From: Dehalococcoidia bacterium
GTDB taxonomy: Bacteria > Chloroflexota > Dehalococcoidia > Dehalococcoidales > W498
Length of the DNA stretch: 32,449 bases
Assembly: GCA_011170285.1 (NCBI GenBank)
Contig: DUEE01000011.1
Location: 1 to 32,449 of the forward strand
Direction: 5' to 3'
Position numbers and translations under genes: made by a program. The notes under the pieces are model-generated. The model saw only the letters and a program-made list of their open reading frames with translations, had not been told where the DNA came from and did not search any database. Positions 7,767 to 14,947 of the stretch are shown here, in pieces. How positions within the stretch are numbered: position 1 is the stretch's first letter; every line of letters starts with the position of its first letter.

Positions 7767-8765
7767 TTACTCAGCCAGAAGCTCCTCAATCTTATTAGTA
7801 AAAGCAGGTATTATCTGTTTCCAGTCTCCGACTATACCATAGTGGGCTAGTTTGAAGATATTTGCTTCAGGGTCTTTATTTATGGCTACGATTTTCCTGG
7901 AACCGGAACAACCGGTTATGTGCTGGCTAGTACCGGAGAGAGCAACAGCAATGTAAAGGTTGGGGGTAATAATTTTACCGGTGAGCCCTATCTGCAGCCC
8001 GGCTGGCGCCCAGCCATTATCAATGGGTGGTCGGCTAGCACCTACGGCTCCCTTCAGTATTTTAGCCAGTTCCTCTAATTGCTGAAAACCTTCAGCACTG
8101 CCAATACCTCTACCTCCACCGACTACTACCTCAGCGTCCTCCAGTTTTATGCCTCCTATTTCTTCTCGCACCTTCTCCAGTACCTTGGTTCTTATGGCTG
8201 ACGGGTCTAAACCAGTCTCAATAGTAATGACTTCCCCTTGCCTTGATGCGTCTCGTTCCAGGGGTGACATAGCTTTGACTCTAACCGTAGCTATCTGAGG
8301 GTAGGTGTCATAGGTAAAGACAGCTTGAGCATTTCCCCCGTAGACGGGCTTGGTGTGCAGTAGGCGCTTTGAGTCAGGGTCAATATCTAGTTCCAGGCAG
8401 TCCATAGTGGCGGCTGTATTTAGCCTAAAGGCTAAGCGGGGTGCCAGGTCGCGTCCGATAGAGGTCTGCCCCAGAATGAGAATCTGGGGTGTTACTTGCT
8501 TGATTACCTTCTCCATAACTGATACATAGGAATCCGTATGGTAATCTTTAAGTAACGGGTCATCAACTACATATACCTTATCGGCGCCAAAGGCAATGGC
8601 TTCATTGGCTGTATCACTAACATCATTACCTATTAAAGCGGCGTATAATTCCTCTCCCAGGTCATCAGCCAGCTTTCGGCCGCAACCCAATAGTTCGGCC
8701 GTAATCGTGGCTAACTTCCCTTCTGTAACCTCACCGTAAATCATAACACCTTTGTGTTTAGCCAC
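7767..8765 (-). CDS. etfA: Electron transfer flavoprotein alpha subunit
   Basis: This 332-residue protein has an N-terminal alpha/beta domain and the hallmark C-terminal FAD-binding motif GASRPPIDNGWAP...QIGLTGKII.P.LYIA.ALSGTSQHITG. EtfA binds FAD and pairs with EtfB to shuttle electrons between flavin dehydrogenases (for example acyl-CoA dehydrogenases) and the quinone pool or a bifurcating partner. The start is GTG at 8765, placed by a strong TAAGGAGG Shine-Dalgarno. The gene follows etfB on the same strand after a 191-base gap filled largely by a palindromic repeat. No dehydrogenase or FixC/X partner lies next to it, so the redox partner is encoded elsewhere. Confidence 0.95.
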   Translation of the reverse strand: MAKHKGVMIYGEVTEGKLATITAELLGCGRKLADDLGEELYAALIGNDVSDTANEAIAFGADKVYVVDDPLLKDYHTDSYVSVMEKVIKQVTPQILILGQTSIGRDLAPRLAFRLNTAATMDCLELDIDPDSKRLLHTKPVYGGNAQAVFTYDTYPQIATVRVKAMSPLERDASRQGEVITIETGLDPSAIRTKVLEKVREEIGGIKLEDAEVVVGGGRGIGSAEGFQQLEELAKILKGAVGASRPPIDNGWAPAGLQIGLTGKIITPNLYIAVALSGTSQHITGCSGSRKIVAINKDPEANIFKLAHYGIVGDWKQIIPAFTNKIEELLAE

Positions 8766-8837
8766 GGCTTTACCTCCTTAATTTTGGGCGAAAGACCCTT
8801 TGGTATAAAAATAGCTTAATCTCATCATTTTTCCCTG

Positions 8838-8905
8838 TCATTGCGAGGAGCATAGCGACGAAGCAATCTCTAAGACGGGATTGCTTCGCTTCGCTCGCAA
8901 TGACG
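8838..8905. repeat. Palindromic repeat (TCATTGCGAG family) between etfB and etfA
   Basis: The left arm, TCATTGCGAGGAG...GAAGCAATCTC (8838-8870), is followed after a few bases by its near inverse, GGGATTGCTTCG...CGCAATGACG (8877-8905). In RNA it would form a long hairpin inside the etfBA transcript. This copy lacks the inner TCCTTCCCAGAAGGA hairpin carried by the copies at 14809 and 18789. Confidence 0.85.
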
Positions 8906-8956
8906 ATAAGACTATATTATCTTCCTGATTGGTTGTGTCCTTGAGTCATAACGCTT

Positions 8957-9757
8957 TCATAGTATTTTATCTTCCCTGAGTTTCAGGGCTAGATTAACTG
9001 CTGCCTCCTCAGGGCTTTCACCTTCTATAATCTGGCACTTCACCTCACTGAGTGGTTGGAATAGCTTGACCAGGCTAGTACGACGCCCAGCAGCGCCAAT
9101 TTGGGCGGGGTCAACGTCTATATCGGCTGGTTTCCAGGTAATAGGCTGTTTTTTCTTGGATGCCATAATCCCTTTTAAAGTTGGGTAGCGAGGTTCACCA
9201 AGCTCGTTGCTTACTGTAATCAAGGCCGGCAAGGATACTTCAATAATATCATAGCCGTCGTCGGTTACCCGTTCTACCCTTGCCTTATCATCGGTGATAT
9301 CTATTTTTTGGGCTACGGTTACACTAGGTAGCCCGAGGAAGTCAGCGATGCCAGAGCCTACCTGCCCTGCATTCCAGTCAGTAGCCTGCCTGCCGCAAAA
9401 GATGAGGTCATAATCACCTATCTTCTTAATAGCCATAGCCAGAGCGTAGGCTGTTGACCAGCTATCACCTTCAGCAAAAGCCTCATCCTCAAGCAGAATA
9501 AGCTCATCAGCCCCCATAGAGAGAGGTTTCTTTACCACTTCCTTGAGTAGATTTGTGCCCAGGCTAATAACCGTGATTTTACCACCCTGGGCATCCTTAA
9601 TTCTTAGGGCTGCCTCTACCGCCTGCTCATCAAAGGGGCTGATTACTGGCGACACCCCTGGTGATGGCACCACCTTGTTGGTGACAGTATCAACCTTGAA
9701 GCTGGCTGGTGGCGCCTCAGGGTCAACCACTTGTTTGATGCAGACAATCATATTCAT
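8957..9757 (-). CDS. etfB: Electron transfer flavoprotein beta subunit
   Basis: This 266-residue protein begins MNMIVCIKQVVDPEAPP and has the EtfB order of motifs: an ISPFDEQAVEAALRIKD segment, LSMGADELILLED, a FCGRQATDWNAGQVG segment, and a C-terminal ITVSNELGEPRYPTLKGIM that belongs to the AMP/flavin-binding and dehydrogenase-recognition region. It forms the Etf heterodimer with the product of etfA downstream. A promoter with good spacing lies about 60 bases upstream, between this gene and rnpB. AGAGGA precedes the ATG at 9757; the second Met two codons later is a less likely start. Confidence 0.95.
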   Translation of the reverse strand: MNMIVCIKQVVDPEAPPASFKVDTVTNKVVPSPGVSPVISPFDEQAVEAALRIKDAQGGKITVISLGTNLLKEVVKKPLSMGADELILLEDEAFAEGDSWSTAYALAMAIKKIGDYDLIFCGRQATDWNAGQVGSGIADFLGLPSVTVAQKIDITDDKARVERVTDDGYDIIEVSLPALITVSNELGEPRYPTLKGIMASKKKQPITWKPADIDVDPAQIGAAGRRTSLVKLFQPLSEVKCQIIEGESPEEAAVNLALKLREDKIL

Positions 9758-9816
9758 AATACTGTTCCTCTTTCTGTTTATAGTTGCGGTTTAGTCTTGG
9801 GAAGAACCAAGTGGCT

Positions 9817-9845
9817 ATTCTAGCGTTTTGGTGCTTCTATGTAAA
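9817..9845 (-). promoter_or_regulatory. Probable promoter of etfBA
   Basis: On the minus strand TTTACA (9845-9840) and TAGAAT (9822-9817) are separated by exactly 17 bases. It lies between the 3' end of rnpB and the etfB start. Confidence 0.55.
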
Positions 9846-9915
9846 GCTAGACTTCGAGCCAAAAGGTGAGGCAGTTAAGAAGCAGGTCAAGTAAACCTAT
9901 AAGCCGAGTTCTGTA

Positions 9916-9931
9916 TCCTTCAGATGAAGGA
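9916..9931 (-). repeat. Mini-palindrome forming the P19-position helix of RNase P RNA
   Basis: On the minus strand this reads TCCTTCATCTGAAGGA, two 7-base arms with a 2-base centre. It is identical to 23556-23571, which lies in front of the tail-protein gene. It is positioned just before the conserved 3' ACAGAAC segment of the RNA. Confidence 0.8.
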
Positions 9932-10100
9932 CGGTGACCATTTATCTAGCCCTGATGTTACCATCAGGGTCAAGCGACCAACCCGGGGACTAGACCGGGC
10001 GTCCTTTCGTCCCTCTATTTGGTCTTGCTCCGGATGGGGTTTGCCCAGCCGACTGGTCACCCAGCCGCTGGTGAGCTCTTACCTCACCATTTCACCCTTA

Positions 10101-10116
10101 TCCTTCAGTTGAAGGA
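10101..10116 (-). repeat. Mini-palindrome forming the P12-position helix of RNase P RNA
   Basis: On the minus strand this reads TCCTTCAACTGAAGGA. It lies between the conserved ACAGAAACATACCG and TAAGGGTGAAAT segments, where P12 occurs in other bacteria. It differs from the P19 copy only in the central bases. Confidence 0.78.
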
Positions 10117-10244
10117 CGGTATGTTTCTGTGGCACTTTCCGTAGGGTTACCCCTCCTGGGTGTTACCCAGCATCCTGCCCGGTGGAGCTCGGACTTTCCT
10201 CCCTTCAGAGAAGGGCGATCACCCGGTTTACTTGACCTAGTTAT

Positions 10245-10273
10245 ACTGTAGTATAAGAGGAATTATTAGTCAA
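10245..10273 (-). promoter_or_regulatory. Promoter of rnpB
   Basis: On the minus strand TTGACT (10273-10268) and TACAGT (10250-10245) are 17 bases apart, and the predicted RNA 5' end at 10238 is seven bases past the -10 box. Confidence 0.65.
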
Positions 10274-10282
10274 TAAGCAACC

Positions 10283-10368
10283 TCACCCCCTTAATCCCCC
10301 TCTCCTTTGAAGGAGAGGGGGATTATATTAAAAAGAGGGGTTAGCCCCTCTAAAACTCTATTTGGTTA
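10283..10368 (-). repeat. Composite hairpin repeat, divergent copy without mini-palindrome
   Basis: Two hairpins in series: CCCCCTCTCC/GGAGAGGGGG and AGAGGGG/CCCCTCT followed by AAAACTC. It has the same architecture and orientation as 10978-11062, and is the inverse of 12595-12697. It lacks the TCCTTCAC...GTGAAGGA hairpin of the longest copies. Confidence 0.7.
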
Positions 10369-10501
10369 TTTCCTCAGATTGAATTTCTTGAATTATAATT
10401 ATGGCAGGTAATAGCGATAAGAGAGGAGGATTTTTTATGGGGCTAATACTCCTCTGACTTTGCCCCTTATCCTGCTGCTTTTGAAGGGGTCCCAAAAAAT
10501 C

Positions 10502-10966
10502 CTAATTTTTCAGGTCAAAGGGGTCGACAGAGTCCGCCCCAGGAGGAGGTGAGGTTGGTAAGCGAGTTCTTAATGCCATTTTTGCCAGGCTATCAGCCTC
10601 TTGATTTTGCTGGCGCGGTATATGAGTAATGGTGAAGTCATCCAGCAAACTTTGCAGTTTTTTTACCTGTTGATATAAGGGTTTAAGGGCTGCCTTCTTC
10701 ACCCGGTATTCGCCATTGATTTGCCTCACTACTAATTGTGAATCTGAGCTTATAGCAACCTGCCTAGCACCTAGCCTGGTAGCTTCTTCTAGGGCAGCAA
10801 TGATGGCCCTATACTCTGCATGGTTATTGGTTGCCTGACCAATCCTTTGTGAAATGTGGGCAATGAGCTTGCCCTGCTCATTCTTTATAGTAGCGCCGAT
10901 TGCGGCTGGACCTGGGTTGCCTCGCGAGGCTCCATCAGTGCATATTATCAGTCTGTTTACTTTCAT
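10502..10966 (-). CDS. Ribonuclease HI family protein
   Basis: This 154-residue protein has the full RNase H catalytic set: D11 in CTDGASRGNPGPA, E51 in NNHAEYRA, D75 in SSDSQLVV, and D125 in NQEADSLAK, with H115 in the preceding THIPR. It cleaves the RNA strand of RNA-DNA hybrids. It lacks the basic protrusion of E. coli RnhA and is close to the shorter, archaeal/Gram-positive-like RNase HI group. It lies upstream of rnpB on the same strand. The C-terminal 20 residues (proline-rich, ending DPFDLKN) lie past the fold and are probably disordered. Confidence 0.92.
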   Translation of the reverse strand: MKVNRLIICTDGASRGNPGPAAIGATIKNEQGKLIAHISQRIGQATNNHAEYRAIIAALEEATRLGARQVAISSDSQLVVRQINGEYRVKKAALKPLYQQVKKLQSLLDDFTITHIPRQQNQEADSLAKMALRTRLPTSPPPGADSVDPFDLKN

Positions 10967-10977
10967 TTAACTTTTAT

Positions 10978-11062
10978 AACCCCATCCCCTTTATCCCCTT
11001 CCCCTTATTAAGGGGAAGGGGAAGATTTATGAAGAGGGGCTAGCGCCCCTCTAAAACTCCCT
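10978..11062 (-). repeat. Composite hairpin repeat without mini-palindrome
   Basis: On the minus strand it reads GGAGTTTTAGAGGGGCG..., then the CCCCTTCCCCTT/AAGGGGAAGGGG hairpin, then ATAAAGGGGATGGGG. It matches the copies at 12595 and 14948 except that the 22-base segment holding TCCTTCACAGGTGAAGGA is absent. Confidence 0.82.
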
Positions 11063-11104
11063 AAAAAGCAACTACATTCTAGTTAGCCCTATCTTCTTTC
11101 TGGT

Positions 11105-11611
11105 TTAATCTAGTTTTTCACTATCGTATGCTTTAAGCGTTTGAGTAAATTCCTCGATAGCCCAATAATGAAGTGCAACATAATCAGTCAGATATTGCTC
11201 ACATTGAGTCTCTCGCCTCTCAACATCACTTGCCAATGCTGGAATACACCAAGATAAGTCGGGTGGCTTCCCCTGATTTGAGAAAAACGAAAAGCCAATT
11301 AGTGGGGCATACTGAGGTTTGCTATCAATATAATGAATTGTGTAAGCATGCATAAGTTGAACCTGATACATCCGTTTACGGAACTCAATTGTAGTTATGT
11401 AGCCTTCTTCTAGTAAGATTGCCTGTTCGTTAGCCTTATCCTTCATAATCATCTCTGCTAACGCAAGCTCCTGACTATATTCGCCTAGGAGCTGTCAGAG
11501 CTCTTCGGACTCACTTCGTTCAGGAGTAGGATTTGGGGCACAACTTACAAGCGGGATAGACAATGACAGGCATAAACCTATAAGTAGAAAGCAGTGCCAT
11601 TTGGTTTTCAT
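11105..11611 (-). pseudogene. Lipoprotein gene interrupted by an in-frame TGA
   Basis: Starting at ATG 11611, with GAGG eight bases upstream, the frame encodes a clear lipoprotein signal: MKTKW, a hydrophobic core, then the lipobox LVSC with the lipidated Cys at residue 24 and APNPTPE after it. Codon 39 is TGA (11497-11495). Past it the same frame continues without a break for another 129 codons to 11105, and an ATG at 11452 could restart the 115-residue remainder. The downstream part (helical, rich in Tyr and Gln) matches no family I recognise. The simplest reading is a recent nonsense mutation in a 168-codon lipoprotein gene; expression of the tail by reinitiation or readthrough is possible. 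It lies 24 bases downstream of the zinc-ribbon gene. Confidence 0.7.
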
Positions 11612-11635
11612 TTCAACCTCATTATCACCCCAATC

Positions 11636-12331
11636 TTAGGCTAGGAATAAGATACGTCCGCAGCTACTACATTGCACTGGATTATCGCTTCTTGCCTTCT
11701 GCAAATCAGTGGTGGGTAGCGATATCCGGCAGCCGAGGCATATCCCTTGCTCTATCTTGGCTACGGCTGTCCCCTTTTGTTTTTGGAGTTCGTGGTATAA
11801 TTCAACTGCCTGAAGGTCAATCCTGGCTAGAAGTAATTGACGCTTATACTTGAGGTCGGACAGTATAGTTTGAATCTGTTCCATTCGGCTGGAGAGCTCT
11901 TGTTGTTGTTGGTGCCACTCAGTTTCTAGTTGCTTAAGCTGGCTACTTAGGCTAGCTACACTGGTTTCAGTTAGCTCAACCCGTTCTATTAATTCTAGTG
12001 CCTTATCCTCCAGTTGGTTACGCTTAGTTTTCAGCCCATCAATCTCATGCTGGAGGTTGGTCAATTCCTTCGGATTTTTTATGTTGCCACCATATAACTT
12101 TTTTTCGGCGGTGGTGAGCTTAATTATAAAGTCATCTAGCTCCCATTCTGCAGAATGTTGTTCTCGTTTCAATTCCTCCAGGCGCTGTTGCTCCAATTTC
12201 AGTTCAGTCTGAGTCTTAAGCACTGCTTGGCTTTCTCCTAGCTGACTGGCAATTTGGTTCACAGCCTGCTCGTTGGATTCAAGCTCCAGGTCAATCTCCT
12301 GTAGCTGGTAGAGTTGCTTAGTCACATTCAT
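11636..12331 (-). CDS. C4-type zinc-ribbon coiled-coil protein (COG1579)
   Basis: This 231-residue protein has two long coiled-coil helices (about residues 5-180, rich in Glu, Gln and Leu, with a helical hairpin turn near GGNIKNPKEL at about 80-90). A C-terminal zinc ribbon has cysteines at 198, 201, 221 and 224 (CLGC and CSSC). This is the COG1579 / zf-RING_7 family, likely to bind nucleic acid, with no well-defined cellular role. It is often near RNase H or Nif3/GTP cyclohydrolase-like genes; here it heads a minus-strand group with a lipoprotein gene, RNase HI and rnpB. A promoter is visible just upstream. Confidence 0.88.
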   Translation of the reverse strand: MNVTKQLYQLQEIDLELESNEQAVNQIASQLGESQAVLKTQTELKLEQQRLEELKREQHSAEWELDDFIIKLTTAEKKLYGGNIKNPKELTNLQHEIDGLKTKRNQLEDKALELIERVELTETSVASLSSQLKQLETEWHQQQQELSSRMEQIQTILSDLKYKRQLLLARIDLQAVELYHELQKQKGTAVAKIEQGICLGCRISLPTTDLQKARSDNPVQCSSCGRILFLA

Positions 12332-12346
12332 TTTTAGTGGTCTTAT

Positions 12347-12374
12347 TCTATAACGATTATGCCATAAATATCAA
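12347..12374 (-). promoter_or_regulatory. Probable promoter of the zinc-ribbon gene
   Basis: On the minus strand TTGATA (12374-12369) and TATAGA (12352-12347) are separated by 16 bases, just upstream of the start at 12331. Confidence 0.4.
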
Positions 12375-12594
12375 TTTGACTGTGATGGAATATCTACTTC
12401 ATCACCTTAGAATTGACCCATAGGTAGAACTCCTTTTTGGTCATTGCTGTCTGAAGCTCTGACCCTGAATGAAGTTAAGGGGAAGAGACAGCAAATCAAT
12501 CCCATGGCCGAACATTATTGAAGATTACTTAGGCCGTCTAGGTCGCAGACTCGACTTGGAGAGCGAACTCACAATGATAGGGGGGAAAAATCGA

Positions 12595-12697
12595 GGAGTT
12601 TTAGAGGGACGCCAGTCCCTCTAAATAATATTCCCCTTCCCCTTGATAAGGGGAAGGGGATAAATCCTTCACAGGTGAAGGATAAAGGGGATAGGGT
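12595..12697 (+). repeat. 103-bp composite repeat with three hairpins (left copy)
   Basis: Hairpin 1 is AGAGGGAC/GTCCCTCT, hairpin 2 is CCCCTTCCCCTT/AAGGGGAAGGGG, and hairpin 3 is the mini-palindrome TCCTTCACAGGTGAAGGA, followed by ATAAAGGGGATAGGGT. Base-by-base comparison with 14948-15050 gives 3 differences in 103. The two direct copies bracket the small ORF, TerS and TerL genes. Confidence 0.88.
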
Positions 12698-12726
12698 CTT
12701 AAAAACGACAAAACATTATAGTCATA

Positions 12727-12743
12727 GTAGAACAAGTGTGCTA
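12727..12743 (+). promoter_or_regulatory. Candidate operator upstream of packaging genes
   Basis: GTAGAACAAGTGTGCTA matches GTAGAACATATGTGCTA at 16887-16903 in 15 of 17 positions, and both lie just upstream of a phage-derived transcription unit. The core TAGAACA-NN-TGTGCTA is an imperfect inverted repeat, as expected for a dimeric repressor. Weak promoter-like words (TTATAG at 12716, TGCTAT at 12739, 17 bases apart) overlap it. No regulator can be assigned. Confidence 0.45.
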
Positions 12744-12777
12744 TTATGATAGGTGCATAATGAGAGGGGGGAAGGAT

Positions 12778-12933
12778 ATGAGGCTATTGAGGTTAGCTGT
12801 AGAAACCCAGAACTGGGCCCTAGCCGCTCACACCATTGTTCTTGCCACTGCCATTATCCTAAAAACTAGAGGGAGCTATAATGCCAAGAGTAAAGCGAAA
12901 AAAGAGAGCCTTAAAGGGCAATCAAAACGCTAG
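12778..12933 (+). CDS. Small conserved-looking protein at the head of the packaging operon
   Basis: This 51-residue protein starts at ATG 12778 behind a purine-rich GGGGGAAGG site; the longer frame from 12736 lacks a ribosome site and is rejected. The N-terminal half (LLRLAVETQNWALAAHTIVLATAIIL) is an amphipathic/hydrophobic helix, and the C-terminal third is strongly basic. It overlaps the TerS start by 53 bases in another frame. The ETQNWxLAAH core is what one expects of a small conserved phage-cluster protein, but I cannot assign a function. Confidence 0.55.
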   Translation: MRLLRLAVETQNWALAAHTIVLATAIILKTRGSYNAKSKAKKESLKGQSKR

Positions 12934-13237
12934 GAAGCATGGCTTCTACTCCAAAGTACTTGACGAGGCAGAACAGCTTGACCTTGACCTAGCCTCTGGA
13001 GTTGAGGGCATAGATGATGAGATTGCCCTGCTGAGGGTAAAGATAAAGTCCATTCTGGAAAATGACCCGGAGAATATCAAGCTCATTGTGGAAGCAACCA
13101 ATACTTTGGCTAGACTGGTCAGGACCAGATATAACATTACCAAAGAGCAGAAGAAGGGACTCAAGGAGGCAATAGGTAATGTCCTTAGAGATGTCGCCCT
13201 CCCCCTCGGAATTGGCATCGGAGCCAACATTAAATAG
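12881..13237 (+). CDS. Terminase small subunit-like protein
   Basis: This 118-residue protein opens with a basic segment and the GNQNARKHGFYSK motif, which is common at the N-terminus of phage terminase small subunits and related DNA-binding packaging proteins. A helical region with an acidic middle (about 35-60) follows, then a helix-rich C-terminus. TerS recognises phage DNA and loads the large-subunit motor. It lies directly upstream of, and overlapping, the large subunit gene, as usual. GAGGGA precedes the ATG. Confidence 0.72.
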   Translation: MPRVKRKKRALKGNQNARKHGFYSKVLDEAEQLDLDLASGVEGIDDEIALLRVKIKSILENDPENIKLIVEATNTLARLVRTRYNITKEQKKGLKEAIGNVLRDVALPLGIGIGANIK

Positions 13238-14666
13238 TCGGGAGTTTCCTGAAAAGCAGGAATTTTCAAAAATAAATAGACTTAGAGCTTACCAACAAGA
13301 AGTGGCACGGGCTATATTCAATAGCGTTTTCGCTAGGAAGGGACTTACCTTCTCGGTGGAAATTGCCAGGCAAGGGGGCAAGAATGAACTTTCAGCCCAG
13401 CTTGAGCTTCTACTTTTAACTCTCTATATGGCAGAGCCAATGAACCTGGTGAAGTGCGCCCCCACCTTTAAGCCCCAGACGGTTATCTCTATGATGCGGC
13501 TAAAGGATAGACTTAACGATGCTGGCTTTGATAGCATCTGGATGGCAGAATTAGGCTACATTATCAGGCTGGGCAATGCCAGGGCTATATTCTTGTCGGC
13601 TGAGGAGTCAGCCAATGTGGTGGGCAATACCGCTCATATATTGCTAGAAATAGATGAATCACAGGATGTGAGCAAGGATAAATATACCAAGGAATTCAAG
13701 CCAATGGGGGCAACCACCAATGTTACTACGGTTCACTATGGCACTACCTGGGATGATTCCACCCTTCTGGAAGAGGTAAAGCAAACCAATCTGGAATTGG
13801 AAAGGAAAGATGGGATTAAGCGCCACTTTCACTACGACTGGCAGGAAGTAGCTAAGCACAACCCAGATTACCTGGCTTATGTTGAGGCGGAGAAACAGCG
13901 TTTAGGGGAGAATCATCCCTTATTTCGCACTCAGTACTGTCTAATCCCAGTCCATGGCGGTGGGGGTTACCTGAGCCTTCAGCACCGCTCCCAGTTACAG
14001 GGTAATCACGCTCGTCTTTATGCCCCTCCGTCATTACCAGACAAGCGAGGCAAGCTCTATGTAGCTGGTATTGACCTGGCGGGGGAAGCGGAAGAAGAGG
14101 CAGGGGCTTATTTAAGAGTGGTAAAGCCACGCCAGGATTCTACGGTGGTTACTATTGGCGAGCTTGATTTCTCAATTTGTGACTCTTCTCTGGTGGGGAA
14201 ACAGCCCAGGGTAAAAATTGTGGAGCACTACTGGTGGACAGGCAAAAGGCATGCCGAGCTTTATTCTCAGTTAATTGATATTCTCAAAAATGTGTGGCAT
14301 TGCCGTAAGGTAGTGATTGATGCTACCGGAGTCGGTCAACCGGTGAGTTCCTTACTCAGACAGTCACTGGGTTCAAGGGTTTCTCCCTTTATCTTCACGG
14401 TGAGGTCAAAGTCGGAGCTAGGTTTCAGCCTGCTCGCCGCCATTAACTCGGGCAGGCTAAAAATGTATAGGGGTGATGGCTCAGATGAGTGTCAGCAGTT
14501 CTGGTTTGAGATGGAGAAGGCTAGGAGTCAATATCGTCCCAGCCAGACGATGAATTTCTATGTTGACCCATCACAGGGACATGATGATTTCCTGATGGGC
14601 CTGGCACTGCTGGTTGAGGCAGCCAACCAATACACGCCCCGTGGGGCTAAGGGTAGCCCATCATAA
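13179..14666 (+). CDS. Terminase large subunit (packaging ATPase-nuclease)
   Basis: This 495-residue protein has both TerL domains. The ATPase part has Walker A ARQGGKN (residues 63-69) and Walker B HILLEIDESQD with D159-E160. The RNase H-like nuclease part has VAGIDLAG (D299), VVIDATGVGQP (D381) and GHDDFLMGL (D469/D470). It pumps DNA into the capsid and cuts it. All key residues are present, so the enzyme should be active. The start at 13179 overlaps TerS by 59 bases but is supported by AAGGAGG nine bases upstream. The gene is cut off from portal by a repeat-flanked minus-strand gene, which is unusual for a TerL-portal pair. Confidence 0.93.
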   Translation: MSLEMSPSPSELASEPTLNSREFPEKQEFSKINRLRAYQQEVARAIFNSVFARKGLTFSVEIARQGGKNELSAQLELLLLTLYMAEPMNLVKCAPTFKPQTVISMMRLKDRLNDAGFDSIWMAELGYIIRLGNARAIFLSAEESANVVGNTAHILLEIDESQDVSKDKYTKEFKPMGATTNVTTVHYGTTWDDSTLLEEVKQTNLELERKDGIKRHFHYDWQEVAKHNPDYLAYVEAEKQRLGENHPLFRTQYCLIPVHGGGGYLSLQHRSQLQGNHARLYAPPSLPDKRGKLYVAGIDLAGEAEEEAGAYLRVVKPRQDSTVVTIGELDFSICDSSLVGKQPRVKIVEHYWWTGKRHAELYSQLIDILKNVWHCRKVVIDATGVGQPVSSLLRQSLGSRVSPFIFTVRSKSELGFSLLAAINSGRLKMYRGDGSDECQQFWFEMEKARSQYRPSQTMNFYVDPSQGHDDFLMGLALLVEAANQYTPRGAKGSPS

Positions 14667-14808
14667 ATGAAAAATACCATTACTAGGTATGCTAGCTAAT
14701 AGCATTCAGCAAATGGTTTTCAGCAGATAGCTTTCCCCTCCCCGTTTTGACATTCTCGTTGCTAGTAGCCACCCACCCTTGTCATTGCCAGACATTTACC
14801 CCCTTTCG

Positions 14809-14933
14809 TCATTGCGAGGAGTCCTTCCCAGAAGGACGACGAAGCAATCTCGGAGGGGGGACAAGCGTGAGATTGCCACGCCCTTTATCCTTCACCAAAG
14901 GGTGAAGGATTAACAGAAGGAATCTCAATGACA
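14809..14933 (+). repeat. Tandem TCATTGCGAG and GAGATTGCCAC palindromic units
   Basis: The first unit (14809-14851) contains TCATTGCGAGGAG, an inner hairpin TCCTTCCCAGAAGGA, then CGACGAAGCAATCTC. The second (14870-14933) contains GAGATTGCCACGCCC, the perfect inner palindrome TCCTTCACC...GGTGAAGGA, and ends in CAATGACAGG. Inner hairpins nested in outer arms recur at 18716-18831 and 5440-5521. Confidence 0.8.
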
Positions 14934-14947
14934 GGTGAAAGAACTGG

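Larger units (their letters stand above)
9884..10238 (-). ncRNA. rnpB: RNase P RNA, bacterial type A
   Basis: The catalytic RNA of RNase P, which matures tRNA 5' ends. Read on the minus strand, the ends form a perfect 14-bp P1 helix (AGGTCAAGTAAACC at 9884-9897 against GGTTTACTTGACCT at 10225-10238). The universally conserved segments are present: GAGGAAAGTCCGAGCTCC near the 5' end, ACGGAAAGTGCCACAGAAA in the middle, GGTGAAATGGTGAGGTAAGAG, and the 3' ACAGAACTCGGCTTATAGG. The length, about 355 nt, is normal. The helices at the P12 position (10101-10116) and P19 position (9916-9931) are made of the TCCTTCA/TGAAGGA mini-palindrome that recurs across this window. It has its own promoter and sits between rnhA-like and etfB. 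Confidence 0.95.
12332..12777. other. Intergenic region between core genes and the phage-derived cluster
   Basis: This 446-base region has no gene. It holds the divergent promoter of the zinc-ribbon gene (12347-12374), about 200 bases without recognisable content, the 103-bp composite repeat (12595-12697), and the proposed operator/promoter (12716-12747) of the packaging genes. It is the left boundary of the phage-derived cluster; I find no tRNA or obvious attachment site in it. Confidence 0.55.

Noticed and set aside
9924-10112. 62-codon frame on the plus strand
   Set aside because: It lies within the RNase P RNA gene, opposite strand.
11105-11611. Genome-wide recoding of TGA
   Set aside because: Many clearly complete genes in the window (for example those ending at 1629, 2140, 4023 and 19390) use TGA as the stop.
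12736-12777. Longer N-terminus for the 51-residue protein
   Set aside because: The extra residues overlap the operator/promoter region and the ATG at 12778 has the better ribosome site.
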